From Eucalyptus grandis (Eukaryota; Streptophyta; Magnoliopsida; Myrtales; Myrtaceae): 64,000 nt of DNA. Under the pieces are notes generated by a model, which made no database searches, was not told the origin of the DNA, and saw only the letters and a list, made by a program, of their open reading frames with translations. The position numbers were made by a program, and so were the translations under genes. The stretch spans positions 6,634,001 to 6,698,000 of the forward strand of contig NC_052612.1 of assembly GCF_016545825.1 (NCBI RefSeq), read 5' to 3'. Shown piece after piece: positions 22,208 to 33,897 of the stretch (positions are counted from its first letter, which is position 1; each line of letters opens with the position of its first letter).

Positions 22208-23206
22208 TTAGTTTTGCCCAACCGGACAATAAAAGATAGCGACGAGATCGGCGCAACAGGCATCAGCGTTTGCCACGACAGAAGCCTCTACGGCCTTGAC
22301 CATCGCGTCCACCTTCTCTTTCCCGGCCTTGATCTCCTCCTCGGTGATATTCACCTCGCCAATGGTGAAGTACTTGCTCATGCACTTCAACACCGAGCCT
22401 CCCTCGGGCGACGCGGTGATCTTCACCTCGTAGCTGATCTTCTCAAAGGCGGTGCCCAGCGCATCACCCTCGATGATTGAGTAACAGTAGGTGAAGTTCT
22501 CCTTGTTCAAGGCCTAGACCTTGTGCTTTGCCGTCTTGTACCGACTGCCGATCAGAGTAACAAAAAGTAACATTCACATTTAGAACTTGCCGGTTTCAAC
22601 ATTGTGAGCACCGATCTTGATGGTGTAGATCCGGCCATTCAGGAATTAGCCCCCAGCCACAATCCAATACTATTAACTTAGACATGGCCTGATTTTGCCT
22701 TATCGAAATCAGGTCACATGATCACATGTGTAAATTTAAACAGTTAGAAACGTCTTAATTAATCAAGTCATATATCTATCTTTTTCAATCAAGTCATATA
22801 TCTATCATTCAGGAATTAGCCCCCAGCCACAATCCAATACTATTGACTTAGACATGGCCTGATTTTGCCCGATCGAAATTGGGTCACATGATCACTTGTG
22901 TAAATTTAAACAGTTAGAAACGTCTTAGTTACTCAAGTCATACATCTATCTTTTTTAATGTCCATTATAGTGTTCCATAAGGTTGAACCCGCCTTGATTT
23001 GGAGCAATCCTAAGTTCCTAATATGGATGGACTAACCTTCGCAGAAAGTCATCAACTTGATGGTCCCGGGACCTCCATCGCCCTCGAAGACTTCAATGCT
23101 CTTGATGTCTTGTGGGAGGACCTTGTTGATGAGGTTATCGGCGTCAAGGAGAGTGGCCTCAAACATCTCGGCCGGAGGGATTGGGGACGTAAGTGATGAC
23201 ACTCAT
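22208..23206 (-). pseudogene. PR-10/Bet v 1-like pseudogene
   Basis: Exon 1 (23037-23206) is 170 nt instead of 184: 14 bases are gone after MSVITY and the frame is lost. Exon 2 (about 22208-22549) has lost its AG acceptor (tgatcg in place of tgatag) and has a TAG in place of GAG at HKV*AL. It then stays open to a C-terminus that reads through the usual stop and adds about 15 residues. The glycine loop and EGDALG segments are still readable. Four independent lesions make it a clear pseudogene. Confidence 0.8.
22637..22965. repeat. 170-bp tandem duplication inside the PR-10 intron
   Basis: The block beginning attcaggaattagcccccagcc occurs at 22637 and 22807 and runs to the tatctatctttttt landmark in both copies. 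Confidence 0.8.
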
Positions 23207-23469
23207 GACTGGATCCGAACAAAGGTGCAGAAACTGAGAAGAGGGTGATGATTAGGAAAGACTTAGTAGTGATGAATTTGGTCTCTAGGACTTGGGAGTG
23301 AAGGAAGGAGGCCGAATTGAAGAAGACATATGTAGAGAGACTGAGTGTGAAGGGTTATGATTTCTGAATATTTTCTTCTTTCTTAGGTGGGTTTTGCAGA
23401 AAATAAATAATTTAAAAATATTTTCCTAAAATTAATCGTCAAATTTGGATAGTGTTTCCAAGCAAGAGT

Positions 23470-24600
23470 TATTTGGTGAGTGTGCTGCATATTGTAAATT
23501 GATCTAAATCCATATGGAACTCACAAGAATTACAAGCCTATATCTCCTTAATATAAATACGATGAAAAAATGCTACCTCATTTCCGAATTTTCGTCAAAA
23601 TTGTGCTGTATATACTATGTTAATCTAAATTACTAAATTCAATGGGCTCACGTGGGATCCATACAAAACTCACCAGAGTTAAAAGTTTTGATTCCGCTTA
23701 ATATGAATACAGTGCACTTTCGTCAAAATTGTGTTGTCTGTACTAAATTGATTTAAATCACTAAATCTGATGGGTTCATGTGAGACCCATATGGAACTTA
23801 CTAGAATTAAAAATCCAAATTCAGCTTAATATAAATACAACCTAGCTCATTTATGAGTCTTCATTAAAAGTGTGTTGTATGTCCTACATTGATCTAAATC
23901 GCTAAATATGATGGGTTTGCGTGGGATCCATATAGAACTTACTAGAATTAAAAGTCCAAATTCCCCTTGATATAAATACGACACTACCTCATCTCCAAGT
24001 CTTCATCAAAATTCTGCTATATGTACTAAGTCAATCTAAATCGCTAAATTTGATGGGTTCACATGGGATCCATACGAAACTCACTGACATTGATTCCACT
24101 TAATATAAATATGATGCTCTTTCATTGAAATTGCGTTGTATGTACTAAATTGATTTAAATCACTAAATAAGATGGGTTAATGTGGGACTTATATGGAACT
24201 CACTGGAATTAAAAGTCCAAATTCCGCTTAATATAAATTTGACCCTAGCTTATTTTCGAGTCTTCGTCAAAAGTGTATTGTGGGTTCAAGTGAGATCTAT
24301 ATGAAACTCATTGGAATTAAAACTCCAAATTTCTCTTACTATAAATATGATGCTATCTCATTTCCGAGTTTTCATCAAAATAATGTTGTATAAGTTAATA
24401 TACGGGTTTGTTTTATTATTATGACTTTTGAGATTCCCTTTCATGTATCAGTTTGATAAAGAATCGAAATTTCCTTTTGACCCAAAAAAAAATTAATCTA
24501 AATCACTAAATTTTATGAGTTTACATGAGACCCATATAAAACTCACTAAAATTAAAAGTCTAGAATCCACTAGATATAAATACGATGCTAGCTCATTTCC
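23470..24600 (+). repeat. Satellite array 1 (monomer about 140 bp)
   Basis: Roughly eight degenerate head-to-tail copies of one unit are seen: gatctaaatcgctaaat, gatgggttcatgtgggatcc, aactcactagaattaaaagtc, tataaata, then tcatcaaaattgtgttgtatg. Monomer starts recur about every 120-145 bp. The array abuts the promoter of the PR-10 pseudogene at 22.2-23.2 kb. Confidence 0.85.
24400..24497 (+). mobile_element. Truncated LINE-like tail inside satellite array 1
   Basis: About 90 bp of unrelated sequence ending gaccc plus an A tract interrupts a monomer. It is bordered by ttaat on both sides (24404-24408 and after the A tract), where other monomers read gttaatctaaat without a break. Confidence 0.55.
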
Positions 24601-24741
24601 AAATCTCCATCAAATGCCTTTTTCTCATCACTTTGAAGCTTCTGATCGCACCCCACTCTGTCACACGTGAATCGGGAATGATTTTCGACGCCAAAGTCTT
24701 CGTTAAATCTCAAAAAGATTGAGCCAACGTGGAACAACAAC

Positions 24742-25272
24742 TCAATTGTAAGCATCGGGGTTTTGCAAGAGATGGGCTCCAATGGCTTTCAACATTCCCA
24801 TGGCCTTCTATTTGCTAGCCTTGTTCTCGACCCTGTCCTTGGCGAAGTACTTGCTCGTGCTCTTGCACGTGCACCCTCTCTGTCTGGACTTGATCTCGTT
24901 CGAGATCTTCTCTAGCACGTCGCCCTCCACAATGATGTAAGCGTGCGCGAGCTTTCCTTGTCCAGCTTGTCGACTGGTGCTTCACCGAGTTGAACCGTGT
25001 AGCCGCGACACACAGAAAACTGCAGTCAGCTCCCACGTTAGTCTTATCTAAGAATGTCAGGCAAATATGTTGACATCACATGTTGATGTGTGATCAAAAT
25101 GAGTGAAATTAGAAGACGCGCAGGTACTCGCCTTCGCCGAAAACGATGCGATGGTGACGGGACCGCCGTCACCTTCAAGGGTGACAAAATCTAGATTGGC
25201 TTGTAGGAGGAGCTTGGGGATGAGATTTTTATCAAGATCAAAGGCCTTGAACATTCGTGCAGGTGGGATGGA
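24742..25272 (-). pseudogene. PR-10/Bet v 1-like pseudogene, third subfamily
   Basis: Exon 1 near 25128-25272 reads SIPPARMFKAFDLDKNLIPKLLL...LEGDGGP, but an in-frame TAG lies just upstream of it and no ATG is found. Exon 2 (24742-about 25010) starts with VKHQ, loses frame by one base at the VDKLDKE segment, and has a TAG before KAMGMLKAI; its end LLQNPDAYN resembles the family. It is the sister of the copy at 31012-31560. Confidence 0.7.
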
Positions 25273-26010
25273 ATGCGTCTTAGCCTAAGATTTCCAAGTC
25301 CCAGGGCAAGAGATGTGGATTATGTTGAAATGCCCTTTAAATGATTCTCAATCTCCTCGTTTAGTTTCGATAAAAAAAGAGGACAAAAGGCATGGATCTC
25401 AAGCCCAAATTATACTTATTAGCATGCGAGAGACCTTTGAATGCTGACACCCTTGAGGGTGGGAATTCACTAAATTATAATTTAAATATTCTAACGGCGC
25501 CAACGGCTTGGACAGGAAAGCTTGAGTACATGCGGATAATTCTTGCGCAACGAAATGCATGGTAAGTCACGAATCGAGACTCATCCGCATACACGCTATT
25601 GCGACCAAGACCATGAATACCACTTCCTTGACCAGTTGGCCAGTCGGAGGAGGAAGACGTGGGTTGAGCATATCCTATAGTGGCACATTTGAGTCTTTGA
25701 ATAATGTCGACATTTGTGTCATTTGTAGGGAAGAGAAGATTCCTGGATGCTTCCTCATCATTCTTTAGCATCGGTACTTTTACTGTTGACTCTGTTTCAT
25801 GAAAGAAGAATGAATCAATGTTTTGATCACAACCTCAAGTTGCCTACAAATTCCAAATTTTTGAGATTCTGTTAATACAGACCACTTTTCAAAATCTGTA
25901 CTTGCTCCTCCTAAAAGTCTTGTTAGAAGTATTGGATGAATCCAAATTCAATATGTCAATTGAAGGTATTTGATCAACCCGAGACCATAGGTACAGGGGG
26001 AATGTACTGA
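25273..26010. other. Duplicated intergenic block
   Basis: The block is alignable with 31590-32450 throughout and with 1-241 at its end. The first part also resembles 10985-11170. No gene is seen. Confidence 0.55.
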
Positions 26011-27045
26011 TTAGATTTGATCATGTAGCTTACCAGGAACCATGTAGCCATAAGATCCAGCCACTGGGACCCAATTCGACGAATCCGAAGTCAAGAGCCT
26101 CACCGTCCCAAAAACCAAAAGCCAAGGCTCGAAGTCCGACTCGAGCAAGATGTTGTTCAACATCATGTTCCGATGGACAATAGGCAGTGAGCAATTGTGA
26201 TGCAAGTAGGCGATCACGGGAGCCACGCATTGAAAAATCTTCACTCTCTTAACACAAGTCCAATTCAACTGCTCCGCTTCCTCCATGCAAGACCTTTGCC
26301 AAAGTTCACAAAAGATTGGATGATGTCCCTGCGGTTAACCACCACTTTTTTTACCGTGACAATGTGGCCGCCGGCCTATTCGGCCTTGTAAACGCTTTTG
26401 AATCCGCGTTTTCCGATGTAGTACTCTTCACCGAAGCAGTCGGTGGCCTTGGCAATATCGTTGAATGCAAACTTCATTCCCCTTTCCCATATGATTTCAC
26501 GTACTTCATAAGATTTCTTATCTCTTCATCGAGATGCTTGTTTCACCGCCAAAGCACCAAAATCAGAGCAATAAGAGTCACAAGAAGTAGTAAGCAGCAA
26601 ACGCAACAATCACATTAATCAGAACCTTTCTCCATGGTGGAGTCGATTTACTGCTCGACCCACATGGAGACATTCCGTCGCGTTTCCTCACAAGCCCGGA
26701 TTTGCAATAAAAGCACTTCCTAGTTATTGTTGGAAAAGGCGACCACCAAGAACTACGCCTGTTAGCTTGTTGTACAAGAAGCCCATGAAGCTTAAACTGC
26801 TCATGCTGGTGAGAGCAGCTGGGATCGTACTCGACAAATCGTTATGCAAAACATTGAGATTTTCCAATTTAGTGAGCTTTGCTAAATTGGAAGGAATTGA
26901 TCCTACTAGTGAATTGTGGCTCAAGTCTAGTGGTTATGTAGCGTGAACAAGTTCCCCAGCTCTGGCGACATGACACCCAACAGATTGTTGTTGCTCAAGT
27001 TCAGGCTCAGTAAATTCTCGCAATTTGCTAACTCTTTGGGTACGA
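26011..27045 (-). pseudogene. LRR receptor-like kinase pseudogene, copy 3
   Basis: From high to low coordinates it holds a short LRR stretch ending at 27045, the LRR C-cap and post-LRR region (26640-26930), a degenerate glycine-loop region (IAKATDCFGEEYYIGK, TAG after VYKAE) and a C-lobe (26011-26286). HRD reads HRN and DFG reads VFG. It shares with copy 1 the TAG, the N-lobe deletion and the VFG. At 27045 most LRRs are missing and the sequence jumps to PR-10 flank. Confidence 0.8.
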
Positions 27046-27477
27046 TCCATAGAGAAGGGATGTACTTGCCATATTGTGGTTTATGAAAGATTGTGCCACA
27101 TTGATAACTTTAGATGTTAATCCAAATTCGAAAATATTGGGCCAAAGTTTGGTATTTTATTGGCCATTTGGCATTTCATTTGTAACTCATGAATTCTTTC
27201 CTCGTAAAAAAATTAATAAATTAGAGAATTTCATTCTACAAGCCTTGTATAAACATGTAGCATAGTTTATCAAATTCCACAAAACCACTGCACCAGATTC
27301 CTATCACACCTTTTATTCTCTTATTCTCAGCAAAGACAAGAACAACAACACTCACCAGCCCAACATGCTTAGCTCCAAACAGAGTGACTCAAACTCTTCT
27401 TGTCTCCTTTTCAGTATAGCACAACCACACATATTTAACGCATTGCGTAAACATTACAAGATAGCGAAAATATAGGC
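27046..27477. other. PR-10 3' flank
   Basis: It aligns with 3370-3819 and 51900-52347; no gene. Confidence 0.55.
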
Positions 27478-28262
27478 TCAGTAGGCATCAGGGTTTGCCA
27501 AGAGATAAGCCTCGATGGCCTCGTACATCGCGGACACCTTCTCTTTCCAGGTGTTGATCTCCTCCGCGGTGAAGTAACTGTCCGTGCACTTCAACATCGA
27601 GCCTCCCAAAGGCAACGCGTTGATCTTCACCTCATGGGTGATCTTCTCGAAGGTGGTGCCCAGCATTTCGCCCTCGATGATTGAGTAGCAGTAGATGAAG
27701 TTCTCCTTGTCCAGGACCTCGACCTTGTGCTTCGCTGTCTTGTACGGATTGCCTATCAATGTAACAAAAAGTCACACTCACATTTAGAACTCGCAGGTTT
27801 CAATATCACGAGCACCAATCTTCATGGTGTCCATCAGTCCATTTAGGAATTAACCCAATTGTTCCGACCGCAATCCAATACAATTGACTTAGACATAGCC
27901 TGACTTTGCCTGATCAAAATTGAGTCACATAATCACTTGTGTAAAGTTAAACGGTTAGAAACATCTTAAGTAATCGAGTCATATTTCTATCTTTTTCCAT
28001 ATTCATTATAGTGTTCCATAAGGTTGAACCTACCTTGATTCAGAGCAATCCTAAGTTCCTAATACGGATGGACTAACCTTCGGCAAAAAGTCATCAACTT
28101 GATGGTCCCGGGACCTCCATCGCCCTCGAGGACTTCAACGCTCTTGATGGCTTGTGGGAGGACCTTGGGGAGGAGGTTATCGGCATCGAGGATAGCGGCC
28201 TTGAACATCCTGGCCTGGGGAATGGGGGATGGGATATCGAAGTGAAAAGTGATGACACCCAT
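27478..28262 (-). pseudogene. PR-10/Bet v 1-like gene copy with a one-base insertion
   Basis: Exon 1 (28078-28262) starts with ATG (MGVITFHFD), has the [18 protein letters not shown] segment and the glycine loop. It is 185 nt: one extra base in the run before the donor (ctttttgcc against cttttggc) breaks phase. Exon 2 (27478-27752) is open to TGA and ends LLANPDAY, but has lost about seven residues around the SYFT-x-GEV segment. A TATATAG motif precedes it near 28390. Only the insertion prevents a full frame, so a sequencing error is possible. Confidence 0.75.
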
Positions 28263-28479
28263 GACCGGATCTTAATAGAATTGCTGAAACTGAGAAGGGG
28301 ATGATGATCTGGAAAGACTTGAGTAGTAGTGACGAAGTTGGTCTCTGGGACTTGGGAGTGAAGAGAAGAGGCTGAATTGAAGTTGACATATATAGAGAGA
28401 GGGAGACTGAGTGTGAAGGGTTCTGTCACTGCATATTTTTTTCTTACTAAGATGCATTATATTTTGCAGAAAATAAATA

Positions 28480-30530
28480 ATTTAGAAAATATTTTCCTAA
28501 AAATAATCACTAAATTTAGATAGTGTTCTGAGCATAAGTTATTTGGTGAGTGTGCTGCATGTTCTAAAATGATCTAAATTGCTAAATTTAATGGGCTCAC
28601 TAGAATTAAAAGTCTAGATTCCCTTGATATAAATACGACACTACCTCATTTCAAGTCTTCATCAAAATTGTGTTGTATATAAATATGACCTAGCTCATCT
28701 CCGAGTCTTTATCAAATGTGTGTTGTATGTCCTAAATTGATCTAAATCGCTAAATCTAACAGGTTCACGTGGGATCCATGTGGAACTCACTCGAATTAAA
28801 AGTCTAGATTCTCCTTGATATAAATACGATGCTATGTCATTTCTAAGTTTTCATCAAAATTGTGTTTTATATAAATATGACCCTAGCTCATTTCCGAGTC
28901 TTTATCAAATGTGTGTTGTATGTCCTGAATTGATCTAAATCTCTAAATCTAACAGGTTCACGTGGGATAAATGTGGAACTCACTCGAATTAAAAGTCTAG
29001 ATTCTCCTTGATCTAAATACGATGCTATGTCATTTGAAGTTTTCGTCAAAATTGTATTTGTATATACTAAGTTAATCTAAATCGCTAAATTTGATGGGTT
29101 CATGTGGGATCCATAGGAAACTCACTTAATTAAAAGTTCGGGTCAACTTAATACAAATATAGTTTTCTTTCATCAAAGTTATGCCGTATGTACTAAATTA
29201 ACCCAACTTGCTAAATCTGATGGGTTCATGTGGGACCTATATAAAACTCACTCGAATTAAAAGTCAAGATTCTCCTTGATATAAATACAATGCTATGTCA
29301 TTTCAAAGTTTTCGTCAAAATTGTGTTGTATATACTAAGTTAATCTAAATCGCTAAATTTGATGGGTTCATGTGGGATCCATAGGAAACTCACTAAATTA
29401 AAAGTTCAGGTCAACTTAATATAAATACAGTTTTCTATCATCAAAATTATGCCGTATGTACTAAATTAACCCAAATTGCTAAATCTGATGGGTTCATGTG
29501 GGACCTATATGAAACTCACTCGAATTAAAAGTCAAGATTCTCCTTGATATAAATACGATACTATGTCATTTCTAAGTTTTCGTCAAAATTGTATTTGTAT
29601 ATAAATATGACCCAAGCTCATTTCCGAGTCTTTATCAAACGTGTGTTGTATGTCCTAAATTGGTCTAAATCACTAAATCTAATAGGTTCACGTGGGATCC
29701 ATGTGGAACTCACTCAAATTAAAAGTCTAGATTCTCCTTGATATAAATACGATGCTATGTCATTTCTATGTCATTTCTAAGTTTTCGTCAAAATTGTTTT
29801 GTATATAAATATGACCCTAGCTCATCTCCTAGTCTTCATCGAACGTGCGTTGTATGTCCTAAATTGATCTAAATCGCTAAATCTAACAGGTTCACGTGGG
29901 ATCCATGTGGAACTCACTTGAATTAAAAGTCTAGATTCTCCTTGATATAAATACAATGCTATGTCATTTCTAAGTTTTCGTCAAAATTGTATTTTGTATA
30001 TAATAAGTTAATCTAAATCACTAAATTTGATGGGTTCATGTGGGATCCATAGGAAACTTACTAAAGTTAAAAGTTCAAATTAGCTTAATATAAATATAGT
30101 GCTCTTTCATCAAATTACGCCGTATGTACTAAATAACCCAAATCGCTAAATCCGATGGGTTCATGTGGGACCTATATAAAACTCGCCGGAATTAAAAGTC
30201 TAGATTCTACTAAATAAAAATGAGGCCCTAACTCAATTCCTAGTCTTTGTCAAAAGTGTGTTGTATGTCCTAAATTGATCTAAATTGCCAAATCTGATGA
30301 GTTCACATAGGATCCATATTGAATTCACTAGAATTAAAAGTCCAAATTCCACTTAATATAAATATGACGATAGCTCATTTCTGTTTCTTCATCAAAATTG
30401 TGGTATATGTACTAAGTTAATCTAAATCGCTATATTTGATAGGTTCATGTGGAACCCATATGAACCTCACTAAAATAAAACGTCCAAAATCGATTAAATA
30501 TATACACTACTTTAACTCATTTCTAAGTCT
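28480..30530 (+). repeat. Satellite array 2 (monomer about 140 bp)
   Basis: About thirteen monomers of the same satellite as array 1 are counted by eye, in at least two variants (with and without the tcatttccgagtctt segment). Nearly every monomer has tataaata. The array sits directly upstream of the PR-10 copy at 27.5-28.3 kb, the same position as array 1, and ends in the same transition sequence (tccatcaa.cgcctttttctcatc) near 30530. Confidence 0.85.
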
Positions 30531-31011
30531 CCATCAAGCGCCTTTTTCTCATCTCTTTGAAGCTTCCGATCGCGTGCCATTCCATCACATGTGAATCGCG
30601 AATGATTTTCCACGCCAAAGTCTTTGTTAAATCTCAAGACTTAAAAATACGAATGTGAAGTAACAACTGCGTGTCAAATGCAGAAAATTCATATGTGAAA
30701 AAGTTGACCGTCCCTTCTTGAGTCAACTGTTCTCTTCCTCGATATGCTTTTCTGATCTGGCCTCAAAGACAGATGGTCAAAGCGGCGCATTCATATCTAT
30801 AATCTCGCGGCAGTTTCAACTCTGTTAAAAAGAATGCCGAGATCTTTACAAGATGTTTGACAAGCGTCTTTGATGACAGCATGCAGCATATCTACCGCTT
30901 CAAAACATAGTTACGGTTCAGTCTCGATTGTTATTTTTCTTGAAAGAGACACGAATGAAGACATAAATTATGGTGGGAGATGGAAAGATCCAGCCAACAT
31001 GTAACAACAAC
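30531..31011. other. Transition segment between satellite and PR-10 copy
   Basis: The first 120 bases match 24600-24720; the rest is not matched elsewhere. No gene. Confidence 0.5.
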
Positions 31012-31560
31012 TCAATCGTAAGCATCAGCGTTTTGCAAGAGATGGGCTTCTATGGCTTTCAACATTCCCATGGCCTTCTCTTTGCTGGCCTTGTTCTCGA
31101 CCCGGTCCATGGCGAAGTACTTGCTCATGCTCTTGGCCATACACCCTCTCTGTCTGGACCCGCCTCAAACTTGATCTCGTTCGGGATCTTCTCTAGCGCG
31201 TTGCCCTGGACGATGGCGTACGCATGCGCGAGCTTTCCTTGTCCAGCTTCTCGACTGGTGCTCCACCGAGTTGAACTGTCTAGCTGCGAGACACAGACAA
31301 CTGCAGTCAGCTCCCACGTCAGCCTCAACAAAGAATGTCGGCAAATGTCCTCTTTGACATCACATGTTAATGCGACGCAATCAAAATAAATTAAAATAGA
31401 AGACAGCGCAAGCACTGGCCTTCGCCAAGGATGGCGCCGGGACCCCCATCACCTTCAGGGATGACAAAATCCTTAAAGGCTTGTGGGAGGAGCTTGGGGA
31501 TGAGATCATCGTCAGGAAGAACGGCCTTCTTGCAGGTGGGATGGAATCGTCTTCACCTAA
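31012..31560 (-). pseudogene. PR-10/Bet v 1-like pseudogene, third subfamily, copy 2
   Basis: In exon 1 (about 31420-31560), SIPPAR is followed by a five-base loss at the MFK codons, then KAVLPDDDLIPKLLPQAFKDF in a shifted frame and a loop GDGGPG. Exon 2 (31012-about 31300) has the same single-base loss at the HQ-VDKLD segment as its sister copy, then NEIKFEAGPDREG, and frame loss before the end LLQNADAYD. It is non-coding. Confidence 0.7.
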
Positions 31561-32513
31561 GAGTTCCAAGTCCCACGGCAAGAGATCTGTGAGATTATGT
31601 TGAAAATGCCCTCTAAATGATTCTCAATCGCCTCGTTTAGTAATCTAACTCAACATCACATTGGTCTAAATCATATAATAAAGAAAGAGGACAAACGGCA
31701 TGGATCTCAAGCCCAAATGATACTTGTTAGCATGCGAGAGATCTTTGAATGCTGACAACCTTGAGGGAGTCACTAAATTATTATTAAAATATTATAATAG
31801 AACCCAATGGCTTAGACAAGCAAGCTTGAGTGCATGTGGATAATTCTTGCTTGATGAAATGCATGGTAGGTCGCGAATCGAGACTCGTCCCCATGGACAT
31901 CCACTCCCTCGGCTAGTTGGCCGGTCGGAGGAGGAAGCCGTGGGTCGAGCACATCCTTCAATAGCACATTTTAGTCTTTCAATAATGTCGACGTTTGTGT
32001 CATTTGTAGGGAAGAAAGAACATTCAATGGATGCTTCCCATCATTCTCTAGTGTCACTACTTTTACTGCTGACTGTGTTTCTTGAAAGAAGAACTAGCCA
32101 GGGTTTTGCTCACAACGTCAAGTTGTCCACAAATTCCAAATTTCTGTGATACTTTAAAACAAACCACTTTTCATAATCTATACTTACTCTTCCTAAAAGT
32201 ATTGTTAGATTTATTGAATGAATCCAAATTCGATTTGTCCATTAACCGCGGAGTTACTACTAATTTTATTTTTCAAGAAGAAGAATGAATCAAAGTCATG
32301 ATCATAATGTCAAGTTGTACCCAAATTCCAAATTTGAACGACACTCTTAACACAAACTACTTTTCAAAACCGGTACTTGCAAGAATCCTAAAAGTCCCGT
32401 TAGAATTATTTAAATGCAAATTATCGATCTGAGACCATTTGTACCTGCGAAATGTTCGATTAGATTCCATCATCTAACTTACCAGCAACCATGTAGCCAT
32501 AAGATCCAGCCTC
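31561..32513. other. Duplicated flank with a kinase C-lobe remnant
   Basis: It matches 25290-26060. The last part (about 32467-32513) is the kinase segment around the SYGYM motif, cut at 32513 by GC-rich DNA. Confidence 0.55.
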
Positions 32514-33245
32514 AAATAAGGCCGGAAACTCGCATGAACCGGAAAGCAGCAGCCCAGTCCGGCGAGCCCGAAACAGGGCATGGGCAAAAAAAAGCGCGGT
32601 CGGCCGAGAGTCCCTACCCAGCTCGCGGCGTCGGACGGCGGACGAGCTCGATAGATCGGGCTACGCCCGTCCGCCTCGCTCGTCTCCTAGCCGGGATCCT
32701 CGGGAAGCCGACCCCGAATCGGGAAAAACCAAGACCGCCCGAAGGGGTACCTACCATGGCCTCGAAGTGGACAAGGAGCGGCGGCGGATCATCAGTTTTG
32801 GTTCGGAAGTGGAGCCCAACAGCAGCTCTCTCAGTCGCGTCCTCGGATCCGAATCCCTCTCGCCTCGTACTTGACCCCCTCCGATTTCTCCCTCCTCCCC
32901 CCGACCTCTGGCCTTCGATTTATAGGCTGAGAAGGCCGGTCGGCGGAGGCGCTTCGGCCGCCGGTCCTTCGCGCGCCGACCGGTCCCCTTGGCTGAACCA
33001 GCATCACATCACCCGTCGCCTCCAGCGCCGCCTGCTCTGCTTTGCGCCTGCTCTGCTCTGCTCTGCTTCTACTGCTGATTCCGTCCTCGCTGGCGTGAGG
33101 AAGAAGCGGGAAAGGAGGAAGGAGGAAGGAGGGGCCGGGCCGGGGTGAGAAGCACAAGCAGAGTGGGCCCTGGGCCCCTCGGGGAACAAAGGAGAAAAGA
33201 GGGGGCTAAGGCGAAGGCCCAGCCATAAATGGGCCCTTTTTTATA
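32514..33245 (-). other. GC-rich retroelement-like fragment
   Basis: The composition changes sharply from the flanks. On the minus strand a CTATAAAT motif near 32920 is followed by a C-rich leader, as in an LTR promoter or a captured gene promoter. Frames are open on both strands, as expected from GC richness; no domain is recognised and no terminal repeats were found. Confidence 0.35.
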
Positions 33246-33515
33246 AATAATATTAAATAGGGCTAAATAAGAGAAAATAAAATGCAAATGATATTTATGC
33301 TTATATAATGTGAAAATCGTTTTTATTAGTGTCAAATTGATTCCAATTTTTTTTATATAATTTTAATTATAGATATTTAGTCAAAATTTAAGTATCAATA
33401 AATATAAATCTCAAACTGCAAGAGTAAAAATAAAAAAGAAAAGAATTAAAGAAGAGACAAGTGCGGTTGCACCTCCTATCATGTGACTGAAATTGTTTAA
33501 GAAAGTAAAAAAATT
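33246..33515. other. AT-rich intergenic DNA
   Basis: Nothing recognised. Confidence 0.4.
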
Positions 33516-33897
33516 GGGATAAGTGCATTAGAAATCTTAAAATTTATCATGAAAATGCAATTGAGTTATAAAACTCAAAAAGTGCAATTAAGTCCTAAAA
33601 ATTGGTACAAAAGTTCAATCAAGTCCTCAAACTTTCAAAAGATTCAATAAAGTCTTAAAACTTGTTTCGAAAGTACAACCGAATCCTAAAACTTTCAAAA
33701 ATGTAATCAATTGAAGGACTTAGATTGAACCACTTTAATAAGTTTTAGGACCTGATTGTATTTTTTGAAATTTTTAGGACTTAATTGCATTTTATAACAA
33801 GTTTTATGACTTAATTACCTTTTTAAAAAGTTTTAGAACTTAATTACATTTTCATGACAAATTTTAGGACTTCCAATGTACTTATCCCTAAAAAATT
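33507..33897. mobile_element. MULE-type MITE with long terminal inverted repeats
   Basis: The element 33516-33888 (373 bp) begins gggataagtgcattagaa and ends ttccaatgtacttatccc. The inverted repeats are alignable for about 60 bp. The flanks aaaaaaatt and taaaaaatt suggest a 9-bp target-site duplication. The interior repeats 'aagtccta/taggactt' phrases. Confidence 0.75.

Noticed and set aside
23470..24600. Possible CRISPR-like or regularly spaced repeat
   Set aside because: The whole unit is repeated head to tail without unique spacers; it is a eukaryotic satellite.
32414..33148. Plus-strand frame of 244 codons
   Set aside because: It starts inside kinase-flank debris and runs through GC-rich DNA with overlapping frames on the other strand; the TATA motif there points to the minus strand.
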